Shown: piece after piece, positions 54,960 to 63,540 of the stretch | How the letters are laid out: each line of letters begins with the position of its first letter | Position numbering within the stretch: position 1 is the first letter of the stretch | Source: Microbacterium sp. C5A9 | GTDB taxonomy: Bacteria > Actinomycetota > Actinomycetes > Actinomycetales > Microbacteriaceae | Reading direction: 5' to 3' | Assembly: GCF_022627955.1 (NCBI RefSeq) | Contig: NZ_JABXGD010000003.1 | Coordinates: forward strand, 62,001 to 126,000 | Length of the DNA: 64,000 nt | Notes under the pieces: generated by a model | The model's input: only the letters and a program-made list of their open reading frames with translations | What the model was told of the DNA's origin: nothing | The model's database searches: none | Made by a program: the position numbers and the translations under genes

Positions 54960-55973
54960 TCATTCCAGGTCGAGGCGCAGCAGCTCGGGCATGCGAGCCG
55001 TCTCGGCGCGCACCGTGAGCAGGAAGTCGCCGTAGTCGGGGGTCATCTGCACGCGGTTCGATCCGAGGATGTGCGTGGTCGACCGTCCCCCCGCACGCTC
55101 GAAGCGGATGCGCCGCACCGGGTAGCCGGTGGGCGTGAGCCAGATGCGGGTGAGCTGCGCGAACGGCACATCCACGTCGTCGAGGCGGATGCCGTGGTGG
55201 CTGACGGTGAGGTGCCCTGGGATGCGCGTGCGCACGCGCTGCCGCTGGATCGCGCCGATCAGCAGCCCGATGCCCGCGACGCCCGCGAACGGGATGAGCA
55301 GCACGAGTGCGGAGAGCTCACTGTCGAGGAAGCCGGGCGTGAACGCCAGGGCCGTGGCGGCCGCGGCGACGACCAGCAGCACGATGGCGGCGATCGTCAG
55401 CCCGGTCGCGAGGGCGCGCTCCTTCGACGAGTCGACGGTGAACGACGAGGGCAGCTGGGCACGGGCGCGCGCCGCCTCGACGGGATCGGCCGGCGCCGGC
55501 GGGGCGATCGGGGTGAGCACGGCCATGAGCTCGTTGAAGGTCGACCGCGTGAACCCGGGCAGATCGACCGTGATCTCGCGACCGGCGCTGTAGACCACGA
55601 GGGCGCGGGTGATGCCGCTGCGGATGCCGTTCGTGCGGTGTTCGGTGATCTTCGACCGGAACGCCGTGGTCGAGCGGTCGTACGTCTCGCGGTTTCCGGC
55701 CCGACCGATCTCGACGGTGTCGGGGCGCACCACGATGCGGGTATTGCGCAGCCACAGCATCGACGTGCACACGATGCCGGTCAGCACGATCGCCGCGACG
55801 AGCACGATGATCCCGCGGGTCTCGATGTCCATCGTGCGCGGCAGCATCCGCGGCAGGATGAACAACGCCGCGGCGGAGAGCACCGCCGACAGCACGACCG
55901 CTCCCACCGCCGAGCGCACCGGATGACGCCGGAACACCTGCGCGCTCGTCACCACCGAGACTCCATCGACCAT
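54960..55973 (-). CDS. PH-like-domain membrane protein, unknown function
   Basis: A 337-residue protein with two pairs of membrane segments (about 20-65 and 200-250). The regions after each pair (about 70-150 and 255-335) look like bacterial PH domains. GGGAGG lies before the ATG at 55973. It converges with the small protein at 54466 and is divergent from the next gene. Confidence 0.68.
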   Translation of the reverse strand: MVDGVSVVTSAQVFRRHPVRSAVGAVVLSAVLSAAALFILPRMLPRTMDIETRGIIVLVAAIVLTGIVCTSMLWLRNTRIVVRPDTVEIGRAGNRETYDRSTTAFRSKITEHRTNGIRSGITRALVVYSAGREITVDLPGFTRSTFNELMAVLTPIAPPAPADPVEAARARAQLPSSFTVDSSKERALATGLTIAAIVLLVVAAAATALAFTPGFLDSELSALVLLIPFAGVAGIGLLIGAIQRQRVRTRIPGHLTVSHHGIRLDDVDVPFAQLTRIWLTPTGYPVRRIRFERAGGRSTTHILGSNRVQMTPDYGDFLLTVRAETARMPELLRLDLE

Positions 55974-56103
55974 CGGACGCCCTCCCCCATCACACCCTCG
56001 CTGCGCGGTCGCCGCGTCGGCGATCTCGCGCACTTCTCCGCATATTCTGGCGTCTTCGACGCGTCCGTGGGTGAAGCGATATCTCGCAGGTACCGTGGAG
56101 CGC

Positions 56104-57075
56104 ATGCAGTGGACCTCTGACACCTCGGCCGGAGACTGGCTGCGCGAGCGCCTCGACGCGTCCGCGAACGCGACCATGCACGCCGTCGTCCCGCACGGTT
56201 TCCCGGCATACGCTCGGGTGCTGCATCCGGCGACCGTCCGCTCGCTGCCCGACCGGCCGGTGCCGTCGTCCGACGAGTACGAGCGGATGTCCGAGGCCGC
56301 ACGACAGTCGCTGTACGACCAGTACGTCGACGAGCCGGTGACGTGGGCCGAGACGGCAGCCGCCTTCGGCACGACCCTGCATCCGCTCGCCCAGTGGCAG
56401 CGCATCGTCCGCACGCCGCCCGGCGGCGACTGGACCGTGCGCCTCTCGCCGGACGGTCGCGAGTTCACGGGTCCGATCGAGGGCGAGATCCCCGCGGATG
56501 CACTCGCGATCATCGCCTCGCACCTCGTCGCGCACACGACGACTCCGGATGCCGGGTTCGCGGCGCTCTGGGAAGGTCGGGGCGGTCTGCTCGGGCACCT
56601 CGGCCACTCGCCGTCACGGGCGTTCCTCCCGGTCAGCGACGATCCGAATCATCAGGCCATGCTCGACCGCAGCATCCACGACCCGTTCAACACCGTCTTC
56701 CGCAAGCCGACGTGGCAGGAGGGCATCCTGTCGCGCGAGGTCTCGGAGGGACCGCGCCTTCGCCTCCCCGGGCGCGACCACGTGCTGTTCCGCGGCGCCG
56801 TCAGCGACTTCTCCGACCCGGACTGGAACCTCCACGTCCCCTGGCGCGACCGGGAGGCCGAACGGCACGGGTTCCCTCCCGCGGCGCAGAGCCCCAGCCT
56901 CGTCTGGCCCGACGACCGCGCCTGGGTGCTCGTGACCGAGGTCGACCACGACTCGACGCTCGTCGCCGGCTCGGTCGAGCTCATCGCGGAGATCTGCGGC
57001 GATGACCGACTCGAAGCCCTCCCCGTCCCCGAGAACGCCGATCTGTCGTGGGATGCGGACGAGGTGAACCGATGA
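56104..57075 (+). CDS. Protein of unknown function
   Basis: A 323-residue soluble protein without a recognised family. Conserved-looking motifs: 'MHAVVPHGFPAYARVLHPAT', 'WAETAAAFGTTLHPLAQWQR' and 'RDHVLFRGAVSDFSDPDWN'. Its stop overlaps the next gene's start (ATGA at 57072-57075), so the two are co-translated. It is probably real from codon use. Confidence 0.75.
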   Translation: MQWTSDTSAGDWLRERLDASANATMHAVVPHGFPAYARVLHPATVRSLPDRPVPSSDEYERMSEAARQSLYDQYVDEPVTWAETAAAFGTTLHPLAQWQRIVRTPPGGDWTVRLSPDGREFTGPIEGEIPADALAIIASHLVAHTTTPDAGFAALWEGRGGLLGHLGHSPSRAFLPVSDDPNHQAMLDRSIHDPFNTVFRKPTWQEGILSREVSEGPRLRLPGRDHVLFRGAVSDFSDPDWNLHVPWRDREAERHGFPPAAQSPSLVWPDDRAWVLVTEVDHDSTLVAGSVELIAEICGDDRLEALPVPENADLSWDADEVNR

Positions 57076-58199
57076 GCGCACCGCAGCCCGGTCCGTCGTT
57101 CGACGCCAGACCGCTCACCGATCCCGTGGATCCGAGGGCCGTCGGCGCGTTCGCCGCCGAGCTCCGTTCGCGAGGAACCTCGGGCGTCTCCGCCTCGTCG
57201 ATCATCGCGATCGTGGTCTTCGGCGTCGTCTTCCTCGTCGCGATGAGCTTCGTCGGCGCGACCATGGTCTCGATGTTCACCGATCCCGGCCCTTCGTCGA
57301 TCGTCGGGATCGGCATCCTCGCCGCCGCCGTGATCGGGATCGTCATCGCCGTGGTCGGCTGGCGGCGATCACGGGTCGCGCGCTACCGCCTCGACGCCTT
57401 CGCGCGGGCGAACGGCATGACCTACGAGGCACGCGTCGCCGAGCCGCGCCTGCCGGGCATGGTGTTCGGGCTCGGTCGAGCGCGCGTGGCGACCGACCTG
57501 GTGCGCGGCAGCCATCCGCGCTTCGTGGAGTTCGGGAACTACCAGTACACGACCGGATCGGGCAAGAACTCGACCACGCACCGCTGGGGCTACGTCGCCG
57601 TGAAGCTCGACGTGCCGCTGCCCAACATCGTGCTCGACGCGAAGGGCAACAACGGGTTCGGCTCGAACCTGCCCGCCGCGTTCCAGCGCGAGCAGCGCCT
57701 GTCGCTCGAGGGTGACTTCGATCAGTACTTCACGCTGTACTGCCCGACCGGGTACGAGCAGGACGCCCTCTACCTCTTCACGCCCGACATCATGGCGCGG
57801 TTCATCGACAATGCCGCCGAGCTCGACGTCGAGATCGTCGACGACTGGCTCTTCCTCTATACGCAGCGCAGGGTCACGAGCCTCGACCCTGCGACCTGGG
57901 CGTGGCTGTTCGGCGCCGTCGGTGCACTGATCACCAAGTTCGAGCAGTGGGCGCGCTGGCGCGACGACCGCCTGCTCGCCGAGCGGGCGGCCACCGAAGG
58001 GGCGGCATCGGATCCGACGACATCGGGCGCGGCATCAGCGGCATCCGGGGCGTTGCCGTTCGCGCCTCCCGCGGGTCTGCTCGCACCCCCGCCCGGTGTC
58101 GCGCAGCAGGGCCGTCGACTCAAGCGCAGCGGCCGCTGGCTGCCGATCGTGTTCGTGATCGGCTTCGCGATCCTCTGGATCTGGCTGCGGTCGTTCTGA
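57072..58199 (+). CDS. Membrane protein of unknown function
   Basis: A 375-residue protein with two hydrophobic segments near residues 48-75 and 85-105, and a third at the C-terminus ('IVFVIGFAILWIWLR'). The middle (about 115-290) is a folded cytoplasmic domain with 'FGNYQYTTGSGKNSTTHRWG' resembling DUF3137-type proteins. Translationally coupled to the gene at 56104, so they probably act together. A hairpin follows. Confidence 0.72.
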   Translation: MSAPQPGPSFDARPLTDPVDPRAVGAFAAELRSRGTSGVSASSIIAIVVFGVVFLVAMSFVGATMVSMFTDPGPSSIVGIGILAAAVIGIVIAVVGWRRSRVARYRLDAFARANGMTYEARVAEPRLPGMVFGLGRARVATDLVRGSHPRFVEFGNYQYTTGSGKNSTTHRWGYVAVKLDVPLPNIVLDAKGNNGFGSNLPAAFQREQRLSLEGDFDQYFTLYCPTGYEQDALYLFTPDIMARFIDNAAELDVEIVDDWLFLYTQRRVTSLDPATWAWLFGAVGALITKFEQWARWRDDRLLAERAATEGAASDPTTSGAASAASGALPFAPPAGLLAPPPGVAQQGRRLKRSGRWLPIVFVIGFAILWIWLRSF

Positions 58200-58222
58200 G
58201 CGGCACCCGAGGGCGGGTTGTG

Positions 58223-58259
58223 GGGGTGGGTGCTGACTGGGGATCAGCGCTCCCACCCC
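58223..58259 (+). terminator. Hairpin after the unknown membrane gene
   Basis: GGGGTGGG (58223-58230) pairs with CCCACCCC (58252-58259), extended by inner GCTGA/TCAGC, 24 bases after the stop. Confidence 0.6.
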
Positions 58260-58619
58260 ATCCCCCCTCGGGATCAGAGGGAGATCTGACTCTCCCTCCG
58301 CAGGACGGTCGAACCGTCCGACGCGGGGTCAGCTGGGGACTGACATATCAACGCGTCACGCATAACGGTATACCGCAGGACGTTGCACGAAATTGCGGCA
58401 AGCGTTTTCACACACCCCAGCGTGATGCACCTGCGAATCCGGTAGCGAAACCACCTTCCTGCCTTCAGTTTCGTGTACTCGGCGTTCTGTCGCTCGACCT
58501 CGCCGAACCGTCGGGCCGGGGTGTCGCCGCGGAGGATCGCGGCGTCGGGAAGTGATCGCGGCCGTGACGCGTTACCCCTCGTGACGGTGACGGGGCCGCT
58601 CTCCTCTGCATGCACAAGA
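58260..58619. other. Structured intergenic region
   Basis: About 360 bases without a gene. It holds two consecutive 7-base-stem hairpins (AGGGAGA/TCTCCCT at 58278-58297; GGACGGT/ACCGTCC at 58303-58319), a perfect palindrome CGGTATACCG (58366-58375), and an AT-richer core around 58345-58420. It precedes the DUF1684 and ABC operon, so promoter, leader or operator roles are possible. Confidence 0.5.
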
Positions 58620-59324
58620 ATGGAAATGATGTCTGAACGCGAAGCCCACACCCTCTGGCAGCACTCCCGTCGTGAATCGGTCACGGGGCCGACCGGCAAC
58701 CTCGCACTGGTCGAGACCCGGTGGACCGGCGATCGGCCCGACCTCGCCGCGGCGCAGGATGCTGCCGCCGAGACGGTCGTGGCGACCCCGATCGAGCGCA
58801 CGGACATCGAGACCGGTCGCGCCGAGCACGGACTGCGCCTGTGGGATGCCGATGCGCCCGCGATCCGCGCGTTCGACCGCATCGACACCTACGAGTACGA
58901 CCCGGCGTGGGTGCTCGAGGGCCACTTCACCCCCGTGTCCGACGACCGGAAGGTGTCTTTCGAGCACATCCGCGACAACGGCGGCACGCGCGAGCTCGTC
59001 GTGCCCGGCGACATCCGCCTCGAGCTCGACGGCCGCGAGTACACGCTGGCCGCGTTCGACGACGGCGGCACGCTGCTGCTCGTCTTCGGCGACGAGACGA
59101 ACGGCTCCGAGACCTATGGGTCGGGGCGCTTCCTGTTCGTGGAGCTGCGCGACGACGAGGGCACCGTCGTCCTCGACTTCAACCGGGCGTTCGTGCCGCC
59201 GTGCGGATTCAGCGCCCAGTACAACTGCCCGCTGCCGCCGGCATCCAACCGCTTCCCCCTGCCCATCCGCGCAGGCGAGAAGAACGTCGTCTTCCGCGAC
59301 GGCTTCGACATCTACACGGCGTGA
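58620..59324 (+). CDS. DUF1684-family protein
   Basis: A 234-residue protein with DUF1684 features: 'DIRLELDGREYTLAAFDDGG', 'LLLVFGDETNGSETYGSGRF', 'VLDFNRAFVPPCGFSAQYNC' and 'CPLPPASNRFPLPIRAGEK'. The family's activity is unknown. Starts considered: ATG 58620, 58626 or 58629. It precedes the second peptide-type ABC operon by 55 bases, so it may process or sense its substrate. Confidence 0.82.
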   Translation: MEMMSEREAHTLWQHSRRESVTGPTGNLALVETRWTGDRPDLAAAQDAAAETVVATPIERTDIETGRAEHGLRLWDADAPAIRAFDRIDTYEYDPAWVLEGHFTPVSDDRKVSFEHIRDNGGTRELVVPGDIRLELDGREYTLAAFDDGGTLLLVFGDETNGSETYGSGRFLFVELRDDEGTVVLDFNRAFVPPCGFSAQYNCPLPPASNRFPLPIRAGEKNVVFRDGFDIYTA

Positions 59325-59337
59325 CACCCGACTCGCC

Positions 59338-59371
59338 TCACCCGCTCACCCTGCATCACCCGCTCACCCTG
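59338..59371. repeat. Two 16-base direct repeats before the binding-protein gene
   Basis: TCACCCGCTCACCCTG at 59338-59353 repeats at 59356-59371, 18-base period, in the short gap before the substrate-binding protein. Likely a small duplication; it overlaps the ribosome site region. Confidence 0.6.
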
Positions 59372-59379
59372 GAGTACTC

Positions 59380-60873
59380 ATGAGAAGAACCCGCATCCTC
59401 GGCGCGCTCGGCGCCGTCGCCACGCTCGCCCTCGTGGCCGGCTGCGCCTCGGGGGCGACCGACGACGCCTCGAGCGACGACGCCACGATCGCGATCGGAT
59501 CGCTGTACGAGCCCACCAACCTCAGCAACACGCAGGGCGGTGGCCAGGGCGTGACCGAGGCGCTGACCGGCAACGTCTACGAGGGTCTCTACCGTCTCAC
59601 CGACGACGGCGAGGTCGAGCCGCTTCTCGCCGACGACGCCCAGGTGTCGGACGACGGTCTGACCTACACGATCACGCTGCGCGATGACGTGACCTTCCAC
59701 TCCGGCGACCCGCTCACCTCGGCCGACGTCAAGTCGAGCGTCGAGGCGGTCACCGCCGAGGACTCGGTCTCGGCGCGCAAGTCGAGCTTCGCGACCATCG
59801 CCGACATCGCGACCCCCGACGACCAGACCGTCGTCTTCACGCTGTCGCAGCGGTCGATCTCGTTCCTCTACAACCTCAGCTACGTCTGGATCGTCAACGA
59901 CGAGGCCAGCGACATCACCGCCACGGAAGACGGAACCGGCCCGTACACGCTCGACGAGTGGAAGAAGGGCTCGACCCTGACCCTCACCCGCTGGGACGAC
60001 TACTGGGGCGAGCAGGCCAAGAACGGCGAGGTCGTCTACACGTACTTCACCGACGCGACCGCCGAGAACAACGCGCTGCTCACGGGCGAGATCGACGTGA
60101 TCACGAGCGTGCAGAGCCCGGACTCGCTCGCGCAGTTCGACAACGACGACTACGTGATCAGCGAGGGCACCTCGACCACGAAGGAGCTGCTCGCGTTCAA
60201 CGACCGCGTCGCCCCCTTCGACAACGCCCTCGTGCGCAAGGCGATCTACTCGGCCGTCGACACCCAGAAGCTCCTCGACTCCATCTGGGGCGACTACGGC
60301 ACGCTCATCGGCTCGATGGTGCCGCCGACCGACCCCTGGTACGAGGACCTCACGAGCGTGAACCCCTATGACGTCGAGCTGTCGAAGGACCTGCTCGCCC
60401 AGGCCGGATACGCCGACGGCTTCACGTTCACGCTCGACACCCCGAGCTACGACCCGCACCCCGCCGTGGCGGAGTTCCTGCAGTCGCAGCTCGCCGAGGT
60501 CGGCATCACCGTCGAGATCAACACGATCAGCGCCGACGAGTGGTACACGAAGGTGTTCAAGGAGCAGGACTTCGAGGCCACTCTGCAGGAGCACGTGAAC
60601 GACCGCGACGTGGTCTGGTACGGCAACCCCGACTTCTACTGGGGCTACGACGACGCCGAGGTCCAGCAGTGGGTCGCCGAGGCCGAGCAGGCCGCGACGA
60701 CCGACGAGCAGACGGCGCTTCTGAAGAAGGTCAACGAGAAGATCGCCGAGGATGCCGCGAGCGTATGGTTGTACCTGTACCCGCAGATCGTGGTCGCCTC
60801 GAGCGACCTCAGCGGGTACCCCGTCAACGGCCTGAACTCGCAGTTCTTCGCCTACGACATCGTCAAGTCCTGA
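59380..60873 (+). CDS. ABC substrate-binding lipoprotein (family 5)
   Basis: A 497-residue solute-binding protein. Lipobox 'LVAGCASG' near residue 22, then the family-5 opening 'TIAIGSLYEPTNLSNTQGGG', and 'YTITLRDDVTFHSGDPLTSA' and 'IGSMVPPTDPWYEDL' in the body. Binds a peptide-like or metal-chelate ligand outside the membrane. First of the second ABC operon. Ligand unknown. Confidence 0.92.
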   Translation: MRRTRILGALGAVATLALVAGCASGATDDASSDDATIAIGSLYEPTNLSNTQGGGQGVTEALTGNVYEGLYRLTDDGEVEPLLADDAQVSDDGLTYTITLRDDVTFHSGDPLTSADVKSSVEAVTAEDSVSARKSSFATIADIATPDDQTVVFTLSQRSISFLYNLSYVWIVNDEASDITATEDGTGPYTLDEWKKGSTLTLTRWDDYWGEQAKNGEVVYTYFTDATAENNALLTGEIDVITSVQSPDSLAQFDNDDYVISEGTSTTKELLAFNDRVAPFDNALVRKAIYSAVDTQKLLDSIWGDYGTLIGSMVPPTDPWYEDLTSVNPYDVELSKDLLAQAGYADGFTFTLDTPSYDPHPAVAEFLQSQLAEVGITVEINTISADEWYTKVFKEQDFEATLQEHVNDRDVVWYGNPDFYWGYDDAEVQQWVAEAEQAATTDEQTALLKKVNEKIAEDAASVWLYLYPQIVVASSDLSGYPVNGLNSQFFAYDIVKS

Positions 60874-60926
60874 CGCGCGAGGGGGATGCCGCGCGTCGGC
60901 ATCCCCCTCGTCCAACCTGAGAACTC

Positions 60927-61889
60927 ATGCTCGCCTATCTGCTGCGCCGCCTCGCGTTCCTCGTGGTGTCGCTCGTCGTCGCGATGATCGCGATCTTCGT
61001 GCTGCTGCGACTGCTGCCCGGCGACCCGGCGAACGCCCTGCTCTCGGTCAACGCGACCCCCGAGCAGATCGCCGCCGCCCGCGCCCAGGTCGGCTCCGAT
61101 CAGCCTCTCCTGCAGCAGTTCACGACCTGGGCGGGGCAGCTCCTGCGCTTCGATCTCGGTGAGTCCTTCCTGAGCTCGCGTCCGGTCGGCCCCGACATCG
61201 CCGATCGCCTCGCCGTGACCCTTCCGCTCACACTGATCGCCTTCATCGCCGCCCTGCTCGTCTCGCTCGTGATCGGCATCACCGCCGCGGTCAAGGCCGA
61301 CCGCTGGTACGGCGTCGCACTCTCGGGCTTCGCGCAGCTCGGCGTCGCCGTGCCCGTCTTCTGGGTCGGCGTCGTCCTCGTCTGGATCTTCGCCCTCGGC
61401 CTCGGACTGCTGCCGTCCGGCGGGTTCCCGCGCGACGACTGGGAGGACCCCGCCGACGCCCTGCGTTCGCTCGCGCTGCCGGTGATCACGATCGTGATCG
61501 TCATGAGCGCGTCCCTCAGCCGCTACGTGCGCTCCGCCACGCTCGACGTGCTGGGCAGCGACTACCTGCGCACCGCTCGCGCCGGAGGCTCGGGCATGGC
61601 CGAGGCGCTCGTGCGTCACGGCGTGCGCAACGGCGCCGTGCCCGTCGTCGCGATCCTCGGCATCGAGCTCTCCACCACGCTGCTCGGCGCCGTGGTGGTC
61701 GAGAGCGTCTTCACGCTCCCCGGCCTCGGCAGCCTGCTGCTGTCGGCCATCGAGCAGCACGACTTCCAGGTCATCCAGGGGGTGCTCGTCGTCAGCACCC
61801 TGTTCGTGCTGCTCGTCGGGTTCGCCGCCGACATCGTGCAGCGCCTGATCGATCCGCGTCTGCGCACGAGCGTCTCGGGCAACAGGTGA
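60927..61889 (+). CDS. Peptide/nickel-type ABC permease (DppB-like)
   Basis: A 320-residue permease, six membrane segments. 'MLAYLLRRLAFLVVSLVVAM', 'LPGDPANALLSV' and 'TLDVLGSDYLRTARAGGSG' are the family features. Its stop overlaps the next GTG start (GTGA). Confidence 0.94.
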   Translation: MLAYLLRRLAFLVVSLVVAMIAIFVLLRLLPGDPANALLSVNATPEQIAAARAQVGSDQPLLQQFTTWAGQLLRFDLGESFLSSRPVGPDIADRLAVTLPLTLIAFIAALLVSLVIGITAAVKADRWYGVALSGFAQLGVAVPVFWVGVVLVWIFALGLGLLPSGGFPRDDWEDPADALRSLALPVITIVIVMSASLSRYVRSATLDVLGSDYLRTARAGGSGMAEALVRHGVRNGAVPVVAILGIELSTTLLGAVVVESVFTLPGLGSLLLSAIEQHDFQVIQGVLVVSTLFVLLVGFAADIVQRLIDPRLRTSVSGNR

Positions 61890-62746
61890 GCCGCGTGGCC
61901 GAGCAGCTGATCACCGGATCCGTCCCCGCGCGGCGCCGCCCGAAGGCGACCCTGCTGATCGGACTCGTGCTCACGGGGCTCGTCGTGCTGACCGCGCTCG
62001 TCTCGCTGTTCTGGCTGCCGTACCCGCTCGCCGACACCAGTGGCAGCCGTCTCGAGGGCCCCAGCGCCCTGCACCTGCTCGGCACCGATCGGCTCGGACG
62101 CGATCTGCTGTCGCAGCTCATGTGGGGCGCCCGGATCGCCCTCATCGTCGGCACCTGCTCCGTCGCGATCGCGGCCGTGCTCGGCACCATCATCGGGCTC
62201 ATCGCCGCGTTCTCCCGCCCCTGGGTCGACGACACCCTCTCTGCGGGGCTCGACGTCGTGATCGCCTTCCCCGTGCTGCTGCTCGCGATGCTCGTCGTCG
62301 CGGTGCAGGGCGCGTCGCTGTGGTCGGCCGTGCTCGCGATCGGCCTGGCGATGTCGGCGGTCGTCGCCCGTCTCACCCGCATCCTGTCGCGCCGCGTACT
62401 GCAGGAGCAGTTCGTCACCGCGGCGCGCACGAGCGGCACGAGCGTGCTCGGCATCGTCGCCCAGCACGTGCTGCCCAACATCGCGCCGACTCTCGCCGTG
62501 AGCCTCGCGCTGCAGTTCGGCGCCGCGGTGCTCGCCGAGGCGAGCCTGTCGTACCTCGGTCTCGGCGCTCCGCCGCCCAACGCCTCGTGGGGTCGCATGC
62601 TGCAGGAGGCTCAGGGCACCGTGCTCACCGCTCCCGTCGGCGCGATCGCGCCCGGCATCGCCATCATCGCCCTCGTGCTCGGAGTGAACTTCCTCGCCGA
62701 CGGCCTGCGCGACCTCGCCGACCCGACCCGCAGGAGGAGCCGATGA
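61886..62746 (+). CDS. Peptide/nickel-type ABC permease (DppC-like)
   Basis: A 286-residue permease with 'LHLLGTDRLGRDLLSQLMWG' and 'ASLSYLGLGAPPPNASWGRM', matching the DppC/OppC signature. Start GTG at 61886. Its stop overlaps the ATPase start by four bases (ATGA). Confidence 0.94.
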   Translation: MSRVAEQLITGSVPARRRPKATLLIGLVLTGLVVLTALVSLFWLPYPLADTSGSRLEGPSALHLLGTDRLGRDLLSQLMWGARIALIVGTCSVAIAAVLGTIIGLIAAFSRPWVDDTLSAGLDVVIAFPVLLLAMLVVAVQGASLWSAVLAIGLAMSAVVARLTRILSRRVLQEQFVTAARTSGTSVLGIVAQHVLPNIAPTLAVSLALQFGAAVLAEASLSYLGLGAPPPNASWGRMLQEAQGTVLTAPVGAIAPGIAIIALVLGVNFLADGLRDLADPTRRRSR

Positions 62747-63540
62747 GCATTCTCGAGGTCTCGGGTCTCACGATCCGCTCGACATCCGGTGCCCTCGTGC
62801 GCGATGTCTCGTTCTCGCTCGACCCCGGCGAGCGCCTGGGGCTGATCGGCGAGTCGGGGTCGGGCAAGTCGCTCACCTCGCTCGCCGTGACGGGCCTGCT
62901 GCCGGATGCGCTCGTCGTCGCCGGATCGGTGCTGCTCGACGGGCACCAGGTGGTGGGCACACGGGATGCCGATCTGAGGCCGTTGCGCGGACCCGTTGCG
63001 CAGATCGTCTTCCAGGAGCCGCTCACCGCGCTCGATCCGCTCATGAGGGTCGGCCGCCAGATCGCCGAACCGCTGCGGCGCCACCTCGGGCTGCGCGGTG
63101 CCGAGCTGCGTTCTGCCGTCGCGGCGGCGCTCGACGAGGTCGCGCTCGCCGATCCGCGCATCGCGCGCGCGTATCCGCATGAGCTCTCGGGCGGACAGCG
63201 CCAGCGCGTCGCGATCGCGATCGCCCTCGCCGCCCAGCCCCGGCTGCTCATCGCGGATGAGCCGACCACCGCGCTCGACGTCACCGTGCAGAACGACGTG
63301 CTCGCTCTTCTCGAGCGCCTGGTCGCCGAGCGCGGCATGGCGCTGCTGTTCATCAGTCACGACCTCGCGGTGGTGTCGCGCATGGTCGAGCGCATCGTGG
63401 TGCTGCGCGACGGCCTCGTGGTCGAAGAGGGCCCGGTGACGCAGGTCCTGCAGAACCCGGCCGAACCGTACACGCGGATGCTGGTCGACAGCGCCCGCGC
63501 GCTCGATGCGTTCCTCGACGCCCGGGAGGCCGGCGCATGA
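62743..63540 (+). CDS. Peptide/nickel-type ABC transporter ATP-binding protein (DppD-like)
   Basis: A 265-residue ATPase: Walker A 'IGESGSGKSLTS', 'IVFQEPLTALDPL', signature 'LSGGQRQR', Walker B 'LLIADEPTTALD'. CAGGAGG precedes the ATG at 62743. Fourth gene of the operon. Confidence 0.95.
   Translation: MSILEVSGLTIRSTSGALVRDVSFSLDPGERLGLIGESGSGKSLTSLAVTGLLPDALVVAGSVLLDGHQVVGTRDADLRPLRGPVAQIVFQEPLTALDPLMRVGRQIAEPLRRHLGLRGAELRSAVAAALDEVALADPRIARAYPHELSGGQRQRVAIAIALAAQPRLLIADEPTTALDVTVQNDVLALLERLVAERGMALLFISHDLAVVSRMVERIVVLRDGLVVEEGPVTQVLQNPAEPYTRMLVDSARALDAFLDAREAGA

Noticed and set aside
58303-58319. A tRNA-like T-arm (7-base loop GTCGAAC)
   Set aside because: No matching acceptor, D or anticodon arms are found at the proper distance; it is better read as one of two simple hairpins.
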